Shown: positions 25,794 through 36,758 of the stretch, piece by piece
How positions within the stretch are numbered: position 1 is the first letter of the stretch
Layout: every line of letters begins with the position of its first letter
DNA from: Burkholderia sp052045245
GTDB taxonomy: Bacteria > Pseudomonadota > Gammaproteobacteria > Burkholderiales > Burkholderiaceae
NCBI RefSeq assembly: GCF_052045245.1
Contig: NZ_JBQEON010000005.1
Location: forward strand, 1-64,000
Length of the DNA: 64,000 bases
Reading direction: 5' to 3'
The notes under the pieces: model-generated
What the model was told of the DNA's origin: nothing
The model's input: the letters and a program-made list of their open reading frames with translations, nothing else
Database searches by the model: none
Translations under genes and position numbers: made by a program

Positions 25794-27251
25794 ATGCGAC
25801 GCACGATCGTGTCCCACTCGCTTGCCACCCGTCTCACCCGCCTGTCCGCCGCCATGGCGATGGCGACGGCCGCCGCCGCGGCCCATGCCGATCCGTTGGC
25901 CGTCTCCGGCCCCAGCCCGTTCGCCGCGTGCACCATCGGCGGCCCGGGCACGAACTACGTGAACGCCGAGGTCGAACCGTGGCTCTCGGTCAACCCGGCG
26001 AATCCGACCAACATGATCGCCGTGTGGCAGCAGGACCGCTGGTCGAACGGCGGCGCCCACGGGCTCGTCGCCGGCTACACGTTCGACGGCGGCGCAACCT
26101 GGGCGCGCACGCCGCAGCCGTTCAGCGCCTGCGCGCCCGGCGGTCTCAAGTACGAGCGCGCGTCCGATCCGTGGGTGTCGTTCGGGCCGGACGGCACCGC
26201 GTATTCGGTATCGATCTCGTTCAACCAGTCGAACAACAGCAACGCGGTGGCGGCGTCGGTGTCGGCCGACGGCGGCCAGACGTGGAGCAGCCCGGCCGTG
26301 CTGATCGCGAACGACGAGCCGACGACGCAGTTCTTCAACGACAAGGAATCGGTGACGGCCAACCCGGTGAAGGCCGGCACCGCCTATGCGGTGTGGGACC
26401 GCCTCGAGCTGCCGAACGGCAACCCGTACGCGAACCTGCACACGCAGGCGTACCGCGGGCCGACGTTGTTCTCGAAGACGGTCGACGGCGGCAAGACGTG
26501 GAGCGCCGCGAAGGTGATCGTCGACGTGCCGTCGCGCGAGCAGACGATCGGCAACCAGATCGTCGTCGATCCGAAGACGGGCACGCTCTACGACTTCTTC
26601 GACCTGATCCAGCCGCCGTTCAGCAAGGCGGCCGGCAAGGTCGCGTTCATCAAGTCGACCGACGACGGCGCGACCTGGACGAAGCCGCAGGTGATCGCCG
26701 GGCTGCAGACGGTCGGCGTGACCGATCCGAACACCGGCGAACCGGTACGCACCGGCGACATCATTCCGGAGCCCGCGATCGATCCGGCCTCGGGGCAGCT
26801 CTACGTCGTCTGGCAGGACAGCCGCTTCAACGGCGGCAGCTACGACGAGATCGCGCTGTCGACGTCGAAGGACGGTGGCGCGAGCTGGAGCGCGCCGCTG
26901 CAACTGAACACGCCGACCGGGCGCCCCGCATTCAACCCGTCGGTGCGCGTCGACAATACCGGCGCGGTGATGGTCACCTACTACGACTTCCGCGATCTGC
27001 AGGCCGGCAACACGACGACGTTGCCGACCGGGTTCTGGCGCAAGATCTCGCATGACGGCGGCACCACGTTCGCCGACGAGCGGCGCGTCGGCGGCCCGTT
27101 CGACATGAAACTCGCGCCGAACGCGGAAGGTTTCTTCATCGGCGACTACCAGGGGCTCGACGTGCTGCCATCGTCGTCGTTCCATTCGCTGTTCGTCCAG
27201 ACCAACGCCGGCAACCTGACGAACCGCACCGACGTGTTCTTCGCGCCGTGA
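25794..27251 (+). CDS. Secreted BNR/Asp-box repeat protein (exo-sialidase-like fold)
   Basis: A 485-residue exported protein with a signal peptide (~residues 1-33, ending AAAAHA) and a six-bladed beta-propeller indicated by repeated Asp boxes: TFDGGATWA, SADGGQTWS, TVDGGKTWS, STDDGATWT, SKDGGASWS and SHDGGTTFA. Such propellers occur in sialidases, but also in other glycosidases and in lectin-like proteins. The FRIP and catalytic Asp/Glu/Tyr set of true sialidases is not obvious, so sialidase activity should not be assumed. It stands alone and follows GAGGAG before the ATG. Confidence 0.8.
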   Translation: MRRTIVSHSLATRLTRLSAAMAMATAAAAAHADPLAVSGPSPFAACTIGGPGTNYVNAEVEPWLSVNPANPTNMIAVWQQDRWSNGGAHGLVAGYTFDGGATWARTPQPFSACAPGGLKYERASDPWVSFGPDGTAYSVSISFNQSNNSNAVAASVSADGGQTWSSPAVLIANDEPTTQFFNDKESVTANPVKAGTAYAVWDRLELPNGNPYANLHTQAYRGPTLFSKTVDGGKTWSAAKVIVDVPSREQTIGNQIVVDPKTGTLYDFFDLIQPPFSKAAGKVAFIKSTDDGATWTKPQVIAGLQTVGVTDPNTGEPVRTGDIIPEPAIDPASGQLYVVWQDSRFNGGSYDEIALSTSKDGGASWSAPLQLNTPTGRPAFNPSVRVDNTGAVMVTYYDFRDLQAGNTTTLPTGFWRKISHDGGTTFADERRVGGPFDMKLAPNAEGFFIGDYQGLDVLPSSSFHSLFVQTNAGNLTNRTDVFFAP

Positions 27252-27307
27252 TGCGCGTGTGAATGTCGCACCGCCGCGGCGCCATGCGTCGCGGCGGTGG
27301 CCGCCAA

Positions 27308-27338
27308 CCCGCCGCCAGCCCGCCGCCAGCCCGCCGCC
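27308..27338. repeat. 11-bp tandem repeat CCCGCCGCCAG
   Basis: Two exact copies and a partial third copy of CCCGCCGCCAG lie just after the BNR-repeat gene. It is likely a slippage-prone microsatellite with no coding role. Confidence 0.7.
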
Positions 27339-27427
27339 CGCGCGTCGCGGCACCCGCTTTCCGCCCCGCCCCCATTTCGATCGCCCGACAGACATCCTGC
27401 AACCGGCTTCGATCCGGCTTGGATTTT

Positions 27428-27450
27428 GAAATGATATAACATATCATCTC
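27428..27450. promoter_or_regulatory. Zur-like zinc operator upstream of the ZnuD-like receptor
   Basis: The core is a perfect dyad ATGATAT-AAC-ATATCAT (27431-27447). With three flanking bases on each side it forms a 23-bp element agreeing with the E. coli-type Zur consensus, as remembered (GAAATG, TATA and CAT-TC blocks), at about 18 of 22 defined positions. It lies in the AT-rich part of 27252-27608 and 162 bases before the start of a ZnuD-like receptor gene. Zinc repression of that gene is therefore expected. Confidence 0.65.
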
Positions 27451-27608
27451 GCGACCTCGTCCCCCTGAAACCGTTCCATCCGGGTGGCCGGGGCCACGCC
27501 GAGTCACGTTCCAACGGGTCACTGCGCGTCAGGGATGCAACAATATATCGTATCCAAACGTGCCCCGACTGTCTCGTTTCCGATCCGATTCCAACCGATT
27601 CATCGACC

Positions 27609-29687
27609 ATGCGCGACCTCCCTCGTCTACCGCTTCGCCCGCTCTCGCCCGTTTCGCTGATGCTGTTCGCCGCCGTCGCACACGCGCAGGCCGCCGATAC
27701 GCCTGCCCCGTCGACACCTGCCCTGACCACGCCGCTCGCGCCGATCTTCGTGACCGCGAACCCGCTCGGCGATGCCGAGTTGATCGCACCGACCGCCCGG
27801 TTGTCCGGCGACGCGCTGACACGTCGCCAGGCCGATTCGCTCGGCGAGACGCTCAACGGCCTGCCCGGCGTGTCGACCACCACCTACGGGCCGATGGTGG
27901 GCCGTCCGATCATCCGCGGGATGGACGGCGACCGGATCCGGCTGTTGCAGAACGGCGTGGCCGCCTACGATGCGTCGTCGCTGTCGTACGACCACGCGGT
28001 GCCACAGGACCCGCTGTCGATCGAGCGCGTCGAGATCGTGCGCGGGCCGGCCGCGCTGCTGTACGGCGGCAACGCGGTCGGCGGCGTCGTCAACACGATC
28101 GACAACCGGATTCCGCGCGAAGCGATCGAAGGCGTGACGGGCGCGCTCGACGCACGCTACGGCGGCGCGAACGCGGTGCGCGCGGGCGCCGCGCAGGTCG
28201 AAGGCGGCAACGGCCGCTTCGCGTTCCACGTCGATGCGTTCGACCGCGAGGCCGGCAAGCTGCGGATTCCCGGCTATGCGCGCAGCAGCGCGCAACGCGC
28301 GCTCGACGATGCCGATACGCCGCAACCGCAAGGCAACGTACCGAACAGCGACGGCCGCGTGCACGGCGGCGCCGTCGGTGCGTCGTACACGTGGGCGGAC
28401 GGGTTCGCGGGCCTGTCGTACAGCGGCTACGAGTCGAACTACGGCTCCGTCGCCGAGGACGACGTGCGCCTGCGGATGCGCCAGGAGCGCCTTGCGCTCG
28501 CGTCCGAGATCCGTAACCTGAGCGGTCCGTTCACGAAGCTGAAATTCGACTTCGCATACACCGACTATCGCCACAAGGAAGTCGACAACGGCGAGACCGC
28601 GACCACCTTCCGCAACCGCGGCTACGAGGCGCGCATCGAGGCGCGGCACCGCCGGATCGGCCCGTTCGAAGGCGCGATCGGCGTGCAGTTCGGCCAGAAC
28701 ACGTTCTCGGCGCTCGGCGACGAAATGCTGGTGCCGTCCACGCGCACGAACAGCGTCGCGCTGTTCGGCCTCGAGGAATGGCAGGTCGACCCGGCGCTGA
28801 AGCTGAGCCTCGGCGGGCGCTTCGAGCACGTGAAGGTCGATCCCGATCCGGCCGGCGTCGAGAAGTTCGCGGGCGCGACGCCGCGCGACTTCAATGCCGG
28901 CAGCGTATCGGCCGGCGCCTTGTTCTCGTTGACACCCGTGTGGTCGGTCGCGGCGAACGTCGCGTACACCGAACGCGCGCCGACCTTCTACGAGCTGTAC
29001 TCGAACGGCCCGCACGATGCGACCGGTCAGTTCCTGATCGGCAACCCGAACGCATCGAAGGAGAAGGCGGTGTCGACCGACCTGTCGCTGCGCTATGCGA
29101 GCGGCCCGAACCGCGGCAGCGTCGGCGTGTTCTACAACCGCTTCTCGAACTACCTGGCCGAGTACAACACGGGCCGTGTCGTGAACGACGACGGCGAGCC
29201 GGTTGCACCGGGCACCGACGCGCTCGACGAAGCGATCTATCGCGGCGTGCGCGCCGAGTTCTACGGCGTCGAACTCGACGGCAAGTGGCGCGCCTTCGCG
29301 CGGCGCGGTCATACGGTCGACCTGGAACTGACCGCCGACTACACGCACGCGCGCAACGTCGACACCGGCCAGCCGCTGCCGCGCATCGCGCCGCTGCGCG
29401 CGACGCTCGCGGCCGACTACGGCTATGGCCCGTTCGGCGCGCGCGCCCAGGTCACGCACGCGTGGTCGCAGCACCGCGTGCCCGACAACGACTCCTCCAC
29501 CGACGGCTATACGTCGCTCGGCGTGATGCTGACTTACACCTTCCGCGTCGGGGCGACGCACTGGCTCGCGTACCTGCGCGGCAACAACCTGACCAACCAG
29601 GAGATCCGCTACGCGACCTCCGTCGTACGCGGCTTCGCGCCGGAAGGCGGCCGCAGCGTGATGGCCGGCCTGCGCACGACGTTCTGA
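27609..29687 (+). CDS. ZnuD-like TonB-dependent zinc receptor
   Basis: A 692-residue outer-membrane receptor. Signal peptide ends near AAVAHAQA. The plug domain (~residues 45-160) shows GLPGVSTTTYGPMVGRPIIRGM and DRIRLLQNGVAAYDASSLSYDHAVPQDPLSIERVEIVRGPAALLYGG in order, a pattern typical of Neisseria ZnuD and its homologues. A 22-strand barrel follows with the terminal aromatic residue (GLRTTF). There is His/Asp-rich sequence at the expected zinc-binding loops (DYRHKEVDNGE). It imports zinc or a zinc chelate with TonB energy. The Zur-like box upstream supports the zinc assignment. Confidence 0.85.
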   Translation: MRDLPRLPLRPLSPVSLMLFAAVAHAQAADTPAPSTPALTTPLAPIFVTANPLGDAELIAPTARLSGDALTRRQADSLGETLNGLPGVSTTTYGPMVGRPIIRGMDGDRIRLLQNGVAAYDASSLSYDHAVPQDPLSIERVEIVRGPAALLYGGNAVGGVVNTIDNRIPREAIEGVTGALDARYGGANAVRAGAAQVEGGNGRFAFHVDAFDREAGKLRIPGYARSSAQRALDDADTPQPQGNVPNSDGRVHGGAVGASYTWADGFAGLSYSGYESNYGSVAEDDVRLRMRQERLALASEIRNLSGPFTKLKFDFAYTDYRHKEVDNGETATTFRNRGYEARIEARHRRIGPFEGAIGVQFGQNTFSALGDEMLVPSTRTNSVALFGLEEWQVDPALKLSLGGRFEHVKVDPDPAGVEKFAGATPRDFNAGSVSAGALFSLTPVWSVAANVAYTERAPTFYELYSNGPHDATGQFLIGNPNASKEKAVSTDLSLRYASGPNRGSVGVFYNRFSNYLAEYNTGRVVNDDGEPVAPGTDALDEAIYRGVRAEFYGVELDGKWRAFARRGHTVDLELTADYTHARNVDTGQPLPRIAPLRATLAADYGYGPFGARAQVTHAWSQHRVPDNDSSTDGYTSLGVMLTYTFRVGATHWLAYLRGNNLTNQEIRYATSVVRGFAPEGGRSVMAGLRTTF

Positions 29688-29723
29688 TCATTTCGCCGCC
29701 CGCGGCGCGTGCCGCGGGCCTGT

Positions 29724-29758
29724 CCGGCGCCGCCAATAACCGGCGCCGGTTTTCGTTT
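29724..29758 (+). terminator. Rho-independent terminator of the zinc receptor gene
   Basis: A 9-bp stem (CCGGCGCCG / CGGCGCCGG) with an 8-base loop is followed by TTTTCGTTT. A second 9-bp hairpin with a GCGT loop (29698-29719) directly precedes it. Together they end the ZnuD-like transcript. Confidence 0.8.
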
Positions 29759-29945
29759 GCCGGCGTTTTATTGTCGGCGGCGGCCATTGCCCCCCTATTT
29801 TTCGCCTATACGCACCGTTATTCATCGACGAATTTAAAAATCCCGGAATACCGGAAATTAGAGGATTTGTTTCATTCAATCCAGCGTTAAACCGTCCGGG
29901 ATAATTCACCTGCGAACACGTCCGGCCACGCGTAATTGCCCGTTT

Positions 29946-29959
29946 TTGATCCAGATCAA
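29946..29959. promoter_or_regulatory. FNR/ANR box upstream of the chemoreceptor gene
   Basis: TTGATCCAGATCAA is an exact match to the FNR consensus TTGAT-N4-ATCAA; the symmetry extends to TTTTGAT and ATCAAAA. It lies 158 bases before the chemoreceptor ATG. The next 40 bases contain no strong -10, so the promoter position is uncertain. The remainder of 29760-30116 is AT-rich and gene-free. Confidence 0.72.
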
Positions 29960-30116
29960 AAGCGCCCCGCCAGGCGAGCCTTCGGGCGAGAGGAAAATCG
30001 ATCTCAGGGTTTTCGAAGGGTAAAGAAATATCCGGAATTCCCGTTAATGACGGCACGAGCCCGTATCCGGTCGAACAATAAAATCCAATCGCCCACCACT
30101 CGCACAGAGGCACATC

Positions 30117-31754
30117 GTGAAAATCGCCAAAATAAGCATCAAGGCAAAACTGCTTGGCGGCTTCGGTTTGTTCGCCGCAATCGTCGTGATCGTGTCCGGC
30201 ATGGCACTGAAAGCGCTGTCCGATGCGAACGACGAATTTTCCCGGTACATGAACGGCATCAACGCGCGGGCGAACCTGTCCGCGCAAATCCGCACGGCGG
30301 TCGACCGGCGCGCGATCGCCGCGCGCAACCTGGTGCTCGTGACCACGCCGTCGGACGTCCAGCTCGAACTCGCCGAAGTGCAGCAGGCGCACAAGGACGT
30401 GCAGGACAATCTCGAGAAACTGAAGGCGCTGATGGCGAATGCGACCGACACGACCGATCGCGCGCGCGAACTGGTCGCCGAGATCGTTCGCGTCGAAACC
30501 CGCTACGGGCCCGTGGCGCTCAATATCGTCGGGCTCGCGCAGGCCGGCAAGAAGGAGGATGCGACCGCCGATATCGACAATCACTGCCGTCCGTTGCTCG
30601 CGCAACTGATTCGTGCAACCGATGCGTACGCAACCTATACGCATGAGCGCGAAGTCGCGGTCGCGCAGGAATTCGCGGATCGCTACACGACCGCGCGCAA
30701 CCTGCTGTCGGCGATCTGCCTGATCGCGATCGCCGTCGCGGTGGGCGGCGGCCTGTGGCTGACGCGCAAGATCACGATGCCGATCGTCGCGGCGGTCGGC
30801 GTCGCGCGCACGGTGGCGAACGGCGATCTCGGCAGCCGCATCAGCGTGAGCGGCAACGACGAGACGCGCGACCTGCTCGACGCGCTGCGCACCATGAATA
30901 CGCGGCTGATCGACATCGTCGGCCGCGTGCGCGATTCGTCGAACAGCATCGCGCATGCGGTCGGCGAGATCGCGTCGGGCAACCTCGACCTGAGCCAGCG
31001 CACCGAGGAACAGGCCGCATCGCTGCAGGAAACCGCCGCGACGATGGAAGAGTTCACGTCGACGGTGCGCCTGAATGCCGAGAACGCGCAGCAGGCGAGC
31101 ACGCTCGCCGCCAATGCATCGGACGTCGCGCAACGCGGCAGCTCGGTGGTCGGCCGCGTGGTCGACACGATGACCGAAATCGGCCACAGCTCGTCGAAGA
31201 TCGCCGACATCACCGGGATCATCGAAGGCATCGCATTCCAGACCAACATCCTGGCCCTGAACGCGGCCGTCGAAGCCGCCCGCGCGGGCGAACAGGGCCG
31301 CGGCTTCGCGGTCGTCGCGAGCGAGGTGCGCAGCCTGGCGCAGCGCTCGTCGACCGCCGCGAAGGAAATCAAGGAACTGATCTGCGCGTCGGTGCAGACG
31401 ATTCAGGACGGTTCGGCGCTCGCGGGCGAAGCCGGCAAGACGATGGCGGACGTCACGCAGGCCGTCGCGCGCGTGACGGACATCATGGGCGAAATCGCGG
31501 CGGCATCGGCCGAGCAGAGCCGCGGCATCGACCAGGTCAACCTGACGATCACGCAGATGGACGAGACGACCCAGCAGAACGCGGCGCTCGTCGAACAGGC
31601 CGCGGCCGCATCGAAATCGCTCGAGGCACAGGGGCGCGACCTGTCGGAGACGGTGTCCACCTTCCGGATGCCGGCCGGCGAACCTGCAACAGCATCGCAC
31701 GCGCGTGCACATGCCGCCGATGGCGGCCCGCACTGGCAGGCCGCTGCCGCATAA
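30117..31754 (+). CDS. Methyl-accepting chemotaxis protein
   Basis: A 545-residue transmembrane chemoreceptor. TM1 is at residues ~10-32 and the periplasmic part (~33-195) is predicted as a four-helix bundle with many Asp/Arg. TM2 is at ~198-218, followed by HAMP (~220-270). The cytoplasmic hairpin tip EGIAFQTNILALNAAVEAARAGEQGRGFAVVASEVRSLAQRS (written here as consecutive blocks EGIAFQTNILALNAAVEA and ARAGEQGRGFAVVASEVR) lies at ~370-410. Flanking Glu/Gln pairs give methylation sites (QRTEEQAASLQETAATMEE). No C-terminal CheR-docking pentapeptide is present. The FNR box upstream suggests synthesis under low oxygen, consistent with a receptor for electron acceptors or energy taxis, but the ligand is unknown. 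Confidence 0.93.
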   Translation: MKIAKISIKAKLLGGFGLFAAIVVIVSGMALKALSDANDEFSRYMNGINARANLSAQIRTAVDRRAIAARNLVLVTTPSDVQLELAEVQQAHKDVQDNLEKLKALMANATDTTDRARELVAEIVRVETRYGPVALNIVGLAQAGKKEDATADIDNHCRPLLAQLIRATDAYATYTHEREVAVAQEFADRYTTARNLLSAICLIAIAVAVGGGLWLTRKITMPIVAAVGVARTVANGDLGSRISVSGNDETRDLLDALRTMNTRLIDIVGRVRDSSNSIAHAVGEIASGNLDLSQRTEEQAASLQETAATMEEFTSTVRLNAENAQQASTLAANASDVAQRGSSVVGRVVDTMTEIGHSSSKIADITGIIEGIAFQTNILALNAAVEAARAGEQGRGFAVVASEVRSLAQRSSTAAKEIKELICASVQTIQDGSALAGEAGKTMADVTQAVARVTDIMGEIAAASAEQSRGIDQVNLTITQMDETTQQNAALVEQAAAASKSLEAQGRDLSETVSTFRMPAGEPATASHARAHAADGGPHWQAAAA

Positions 31755-32352
31755 CGCATCACGCGCAACACGATGCGCGGCCGCGCGACACAGGGTCGGG
31801 CCGCGCATCGCCGGTTTCTTCGTACGATGGCCGCTGTTGCACGCGTGCGAAGCCGAACCGGAACGTCGAGAATCGCGCATCGCCCGCGCGAGCAGCCCGC
31901 GCATCCCACGCACGGCCTCCGCCACGCGCGAACCTGCTCGATCCCTCCGCATCGTTCGTACGTTTCGGAGCGGTCGACAGGATACCGATCGACACTGCAC
32001 GCGCGCACGAATACACGATCGTTCGCGCCCATCGGCAATACCCCTTCCCCCTGCGTCCGTTCCCCGTTGCCTGCACCGCGCAGGCACACCTGCGCAATTT
32101 TCAGTCCCACCCGCACGACGTAAAGCGGCACGCGCACCACGCGGCGCGCGAACGCCGGCCGATCGCGGTCATGCACTTTTAAATCAGCCGAATGACGAGT
32201 ATCCTAAAAAAGCACTCCACGTTCGAACGGCGAATCGCATGCCCTGATTCCCGTGCGCTCGTATCGCGGCCCCATCGCGCCTCGCGTCGATGGCGGCGTC
32301 CGCCTCGCGCCCTGGCCGCACGAACCTTCCCCAACCATTCGCAGGAGAGCTG
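31755..32352. other. Intergenic region between chemoreceptor and otsA
   Basis: 598 bases with no gene that has coding character on either strand. A weak 6-bp stem TGCCTG/CAGGCA lies at 32068-32086. A locally AT-rich stretch near 32176-32215 (AAATCAGCC...CCTAAAAAAGC) is the probable otsA promoter area. No small RNA can be supported. Confidence 0.5.
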
Positions 32353-33759
32353 GTGAGCCGACTCGTCGTCGTATCCAATCGCATTGCAGATCCCCGTAAA
32401 GCCGCGGCCGGCGGGCTCGCCGTTGCCGTGAAGGACAGCCTGCAGGAATCGGGCGGCGTCTGGTTCGGCTGGAGCGGCAGGCTGCGCGGAGAAGGCGAAC
32501 GTCCGGCGCACGGCGACGACGTGCAGATCCAGAACGTCGGCGGCATCCAGCTCGCGACGATCGATCTCGATCCGCAGGATTACGACGCGTACTACCTCGG
32601 CTACTCGAACAACGTGCTGTGGCCGGTGTTTCACTACCGGCTCGATCTCGCGCAGTTCGACCGGCGCTTCGCGGACGGTTACCGGCGCGTGAACCAGCTG
32701 TTCGCGCGCAAGCTGAGCACGCTGTTGCGTCCGGACGATACGGTCTGGGTCCACGACTACCAGCTGATTCCGCTCGCCGCCGAGTTGCGCGCGATGGGCT
32801 GCACGAATCCGATCGGCTTCTTCCTGCACATTCCGATGCCGCCGCCGCCGATCATGGCCGCGATTCCGGAGCACGAATGGCTGATGCGCTCGCTGTTCGC
32901 GTACGATCTCGTCGGCTTCCAGACCGAGTCGGACCTGCTTCACTTCGAGCACTACGTCGAGGCGGAAGCCGGCGCCGCGCGGCTGTCCGACGGCCGCCTG
33001 CGCGCGTTCGGCCGCACGCTGTCGGCCGGTGCGTTCCCGATCGGCATCAACGTCGACGAATTCGCGGCGCTCGCGGAGAATCGCGACGGGATCGACATGT
33101 TCGAGCGGATGCGCGACGAGTATTCGCGCCGCCAGCTGCTCGTCGGCGTCGACCGGCTCGACTACACGAAGGGGCTGCCGCAGCGCGTGCACGCGTTTCG
33201 TCAGTTGCTCGAACAGTATCCGGAGAACCGCGACCGCGCGACGCTGATCCAGATCGCCGCGCCGAGCCGCGAGGATCTCGGCGCATACGACGACCTGCGG
33301 CGCGAGATGGACAGCCTGTGCGGCGCGATCAACGGCGATTACGGCGAGCTCGAATGGATGCCGATGCGCTACATCCACCGCACGGTCGCGCGCAAGCGCC
33401 TGCCGGGCCTGTATCGCGCCAGCCGGGTCGCGCTCGTCACGCCGTTGCGCGACGGGATGAACCTGGTCGCGAAGGAATTCCTCGCCGCGCAGGACGAAGC
33501 CGATCCGGGCGTGCTCGTGCTGTCGCGTTTCGCGGGCGCGGCCGAGCAGCTGAAATCCGCGCTGCTCGTCAATCCGTACGACACGCAAGGCACCGCGCAG
33601 GCGATCCAGCGCGCGCTCGCGATGCCGCTCGAGGAGCGCCGCCAGCGTCACGACGCGCTGATGGCGATCGTGCGCAAGACCGACGTGCACTGGTGGCGCA
33701 CGCGCTTTCTCGACGCGCTCGCCGAAGCGGCGGAATTCGCTGCCGCGACCGAATCCTGA
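32353..33759 (+). CDS. otsA: Trehalose-6-phosphate synthase
   Basis: A 468-residue GT20 glycosyltransferase making trehalose 6-phosphate from UDP-glucose and glucose 6-phosphate. The N-terminus RLVVVSNRIADP, the VWVHDYQLIPLAAELR motif, GVDRLDYTKGLPQRVHAF, and PLRDGMNLVAKEFLAAQ with the UDP-binding region are all intact. The chosen start is the GTG at 32353, preceded by AGGAG at 5-base spacing, which puts the conserved strand right at the N-terminus. No otsB is adjacent. Probably expressed under osmotic or stationary-phase stress. It converges on the OsmC gene. Confidence 0.95.
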   Translation: MSRLVVVSNRIADPRKAAAGGLAVAVKDSLQESGGVWFGWSGRLRGEGERPAHGDDVQIQNVGGIQLATIDLDPQDYDAYYLGYSNNVLWPVFHYRLDLAQFDRRFADGYRRVNQLFARKLSTLLRPDDTVWVHDYQLIPLAAELRAMGCTNPIGFFLHIPMPPPPIMAAIPEHEWLMRSLFAYDLVGFQTESDLLHFEHYVEAEAGAARLSDGRLRAFGRTLSAGAFPIGINVDEFAALAENRDGIDMFERMRDEYSRRQLLVGVDRLDYTKGLPQRVHAFRQLLEQYPENRDRATLIQIAAPSREDLGAYDDLRREMDSLCGAINGDYGELEWMPMRYIHRTVARKRLPGLYRASRVALVTPLRDGMNLVAKEFLAAQDEADPGVLVLSRFAGAAEQLKSALLVNPYDTQGTAQAIQRALAMPLEERRQRHDALMAIVRKTDVHWWRTRFLDALAEAAEFAAATES

Positions 33760-33781
33760 CCCATCGCGTCCTGCCGCACGT

Positions 33782-34249
33782 TCACACGCCGGTCGTCTCG
33801 CGGTCGAGCACCACGCCGTTCACGTCCTGCACCGCCACCGAGATCGGAATGCCTTCGCGCATGCTCTCGGTCACCACGCAATACGCGTCGAACCGATCGA
33901 GCATCCGCGTCGCCGCCGCGAGATCGGCCCATGCCTTGCCGACCGACAGCGTCACGGCCATCGCGCCGACCCGCACCCGCCCCGCGTCGCTCTGCACCAT
34001 GTCGACGTCGATGTGCGCGGCGACCGGCTGCGGATCGACGCGCTGTTTTTCCAGCGCGAACAACAGGCTCGCCGCCAGGCAGCTCGCGACCGCCGCGGCC
34101 AGCAGCCGCACGGGGTTCGGACCGCGGCCGGCGCCGAGCGGCGGCGGCTCGTCGGTGAGCACCGGCGACAGTTCGGTGCCGGCAAACGTGACTTCGAAAC
34201 TGAAACGCGCATGCTGCGCGACATCGACCGATACGTGCGCCTCGCTCAT
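33782..34249 (-). CDS. OsmC-family peroxiredoxin-like protein
   Basis: A 155-residue OsmC/YhfA-like protein with the two conserved cysteines, in AAAVASCLAASLLF (~residue 55) and DAYCVVTESMREGIPI (~residue 125), spaced as in hydroperoxide-reducing family members. Good GGAG site before the ATG. It lies downstream of an FtsH gene on the same strand (124-base gap), so the two may be co-transcribed as an envelope- or oxidative-stress pair. Confidence 0.85.
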   Translation of the reverse strand: MSEAHVSVDVAQHARFSFEVTFAGTELSPVLTDEPPPLGAGRGPNPVRLLAAAVASCLAASLLFALEKQRVDPQPVAAHIDVDMVQSDAGRVRVGAMAVTLSVGKAWADLAAATRMLDRFDAYCVVTESMREGIPISVAVQDVNGVVLDRETTGV

Positions 34250-34373
34250 GGCGACTCCGTGACTGGAATGAGGACGACGAAGGCCGGCGCAACGCCGCGC
34301 CGGCATGTGGGAATGGCAGCGACGGGGCGCCACGCGCGTGGCCGCGCCGCCGGCCGCAGGCAGGATCCGCGCT

Positions 34374-36341
<1,968 letters not shown>

Positions 36342-36627
36342 GACATGACATCGGGCCGGCCGCGCCGTGCGGCGTGCGCCTACGCGTGCCCGCGCACCCG
36401 TCCGGCGCGCGGCATCGGCGGCCACGCGCACACGGAACGCATCCGCGCCTTCGTCGCCTCGTTTCGTCGCATGAATGACAGCCGCGAGCGCGCCGTCCGG
36501 CCACGCTCACTGGGGTAGCACGCCGCAACGTGCCGCTCGTGATTCAAGTCTAGTTCGCGCGCGGGCGCCGCGCTGCGTCCGACAAACACCTTTCACCGAG
36601 ACGGCCGGCCGCGTTATAGTCGCAATC

Positions 36628-36645
36628 GTGACATTTTTATGACAA
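36628..36645 (-). promoter_or_regulatory. Pho-box-like element
   Basis: On the minus strand the sequence TTGTCATAAAAATGTCAC has the Pho box layout of two 7-bp repeats (TTGTCAT, ATGTCAC) with a 4-base A-rich spacer. It matches CTGTCATA-A-CTGTCAC-type consensus at about 16 of 18 positions, as remembered. A further GTCA half lies at 36647-36650. It sits 113 bases upstream of the exported phosphoesterase gene (plus strand) and 287 bases upstream of ftsH (minus strand). The orientation faces ftsH, but PhoB can act from either orientation, and the phosphoesterase is the natural target. Rest of 36342-36758: no gene. Confidence 0.55.
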
Positions 36646-36758
36646 TTGACGGCGCCCGCTCGGCCGGGCGCCGCCTGTTGCGTCCCGTCCCGCGTCGCGG
36701 CAGGCTATGCGACGCTGCCGCGCATCGAACGACCACGCCCATTGGAGGAGCACACGCC

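Noticed and set aside
27533..27555. A second Zur-like site closer to the ZnuD-like start
   Set aside because: Only the ends GGAT/ATCC and an AT-rich middle are symmetric; it agrees poorly with the Zur pattern.
31755..32352. A small RNA gene in the long gap before otsA
   Set aside because: No promoter-plus-terminator pair and only one weak 6-bp stem were found.
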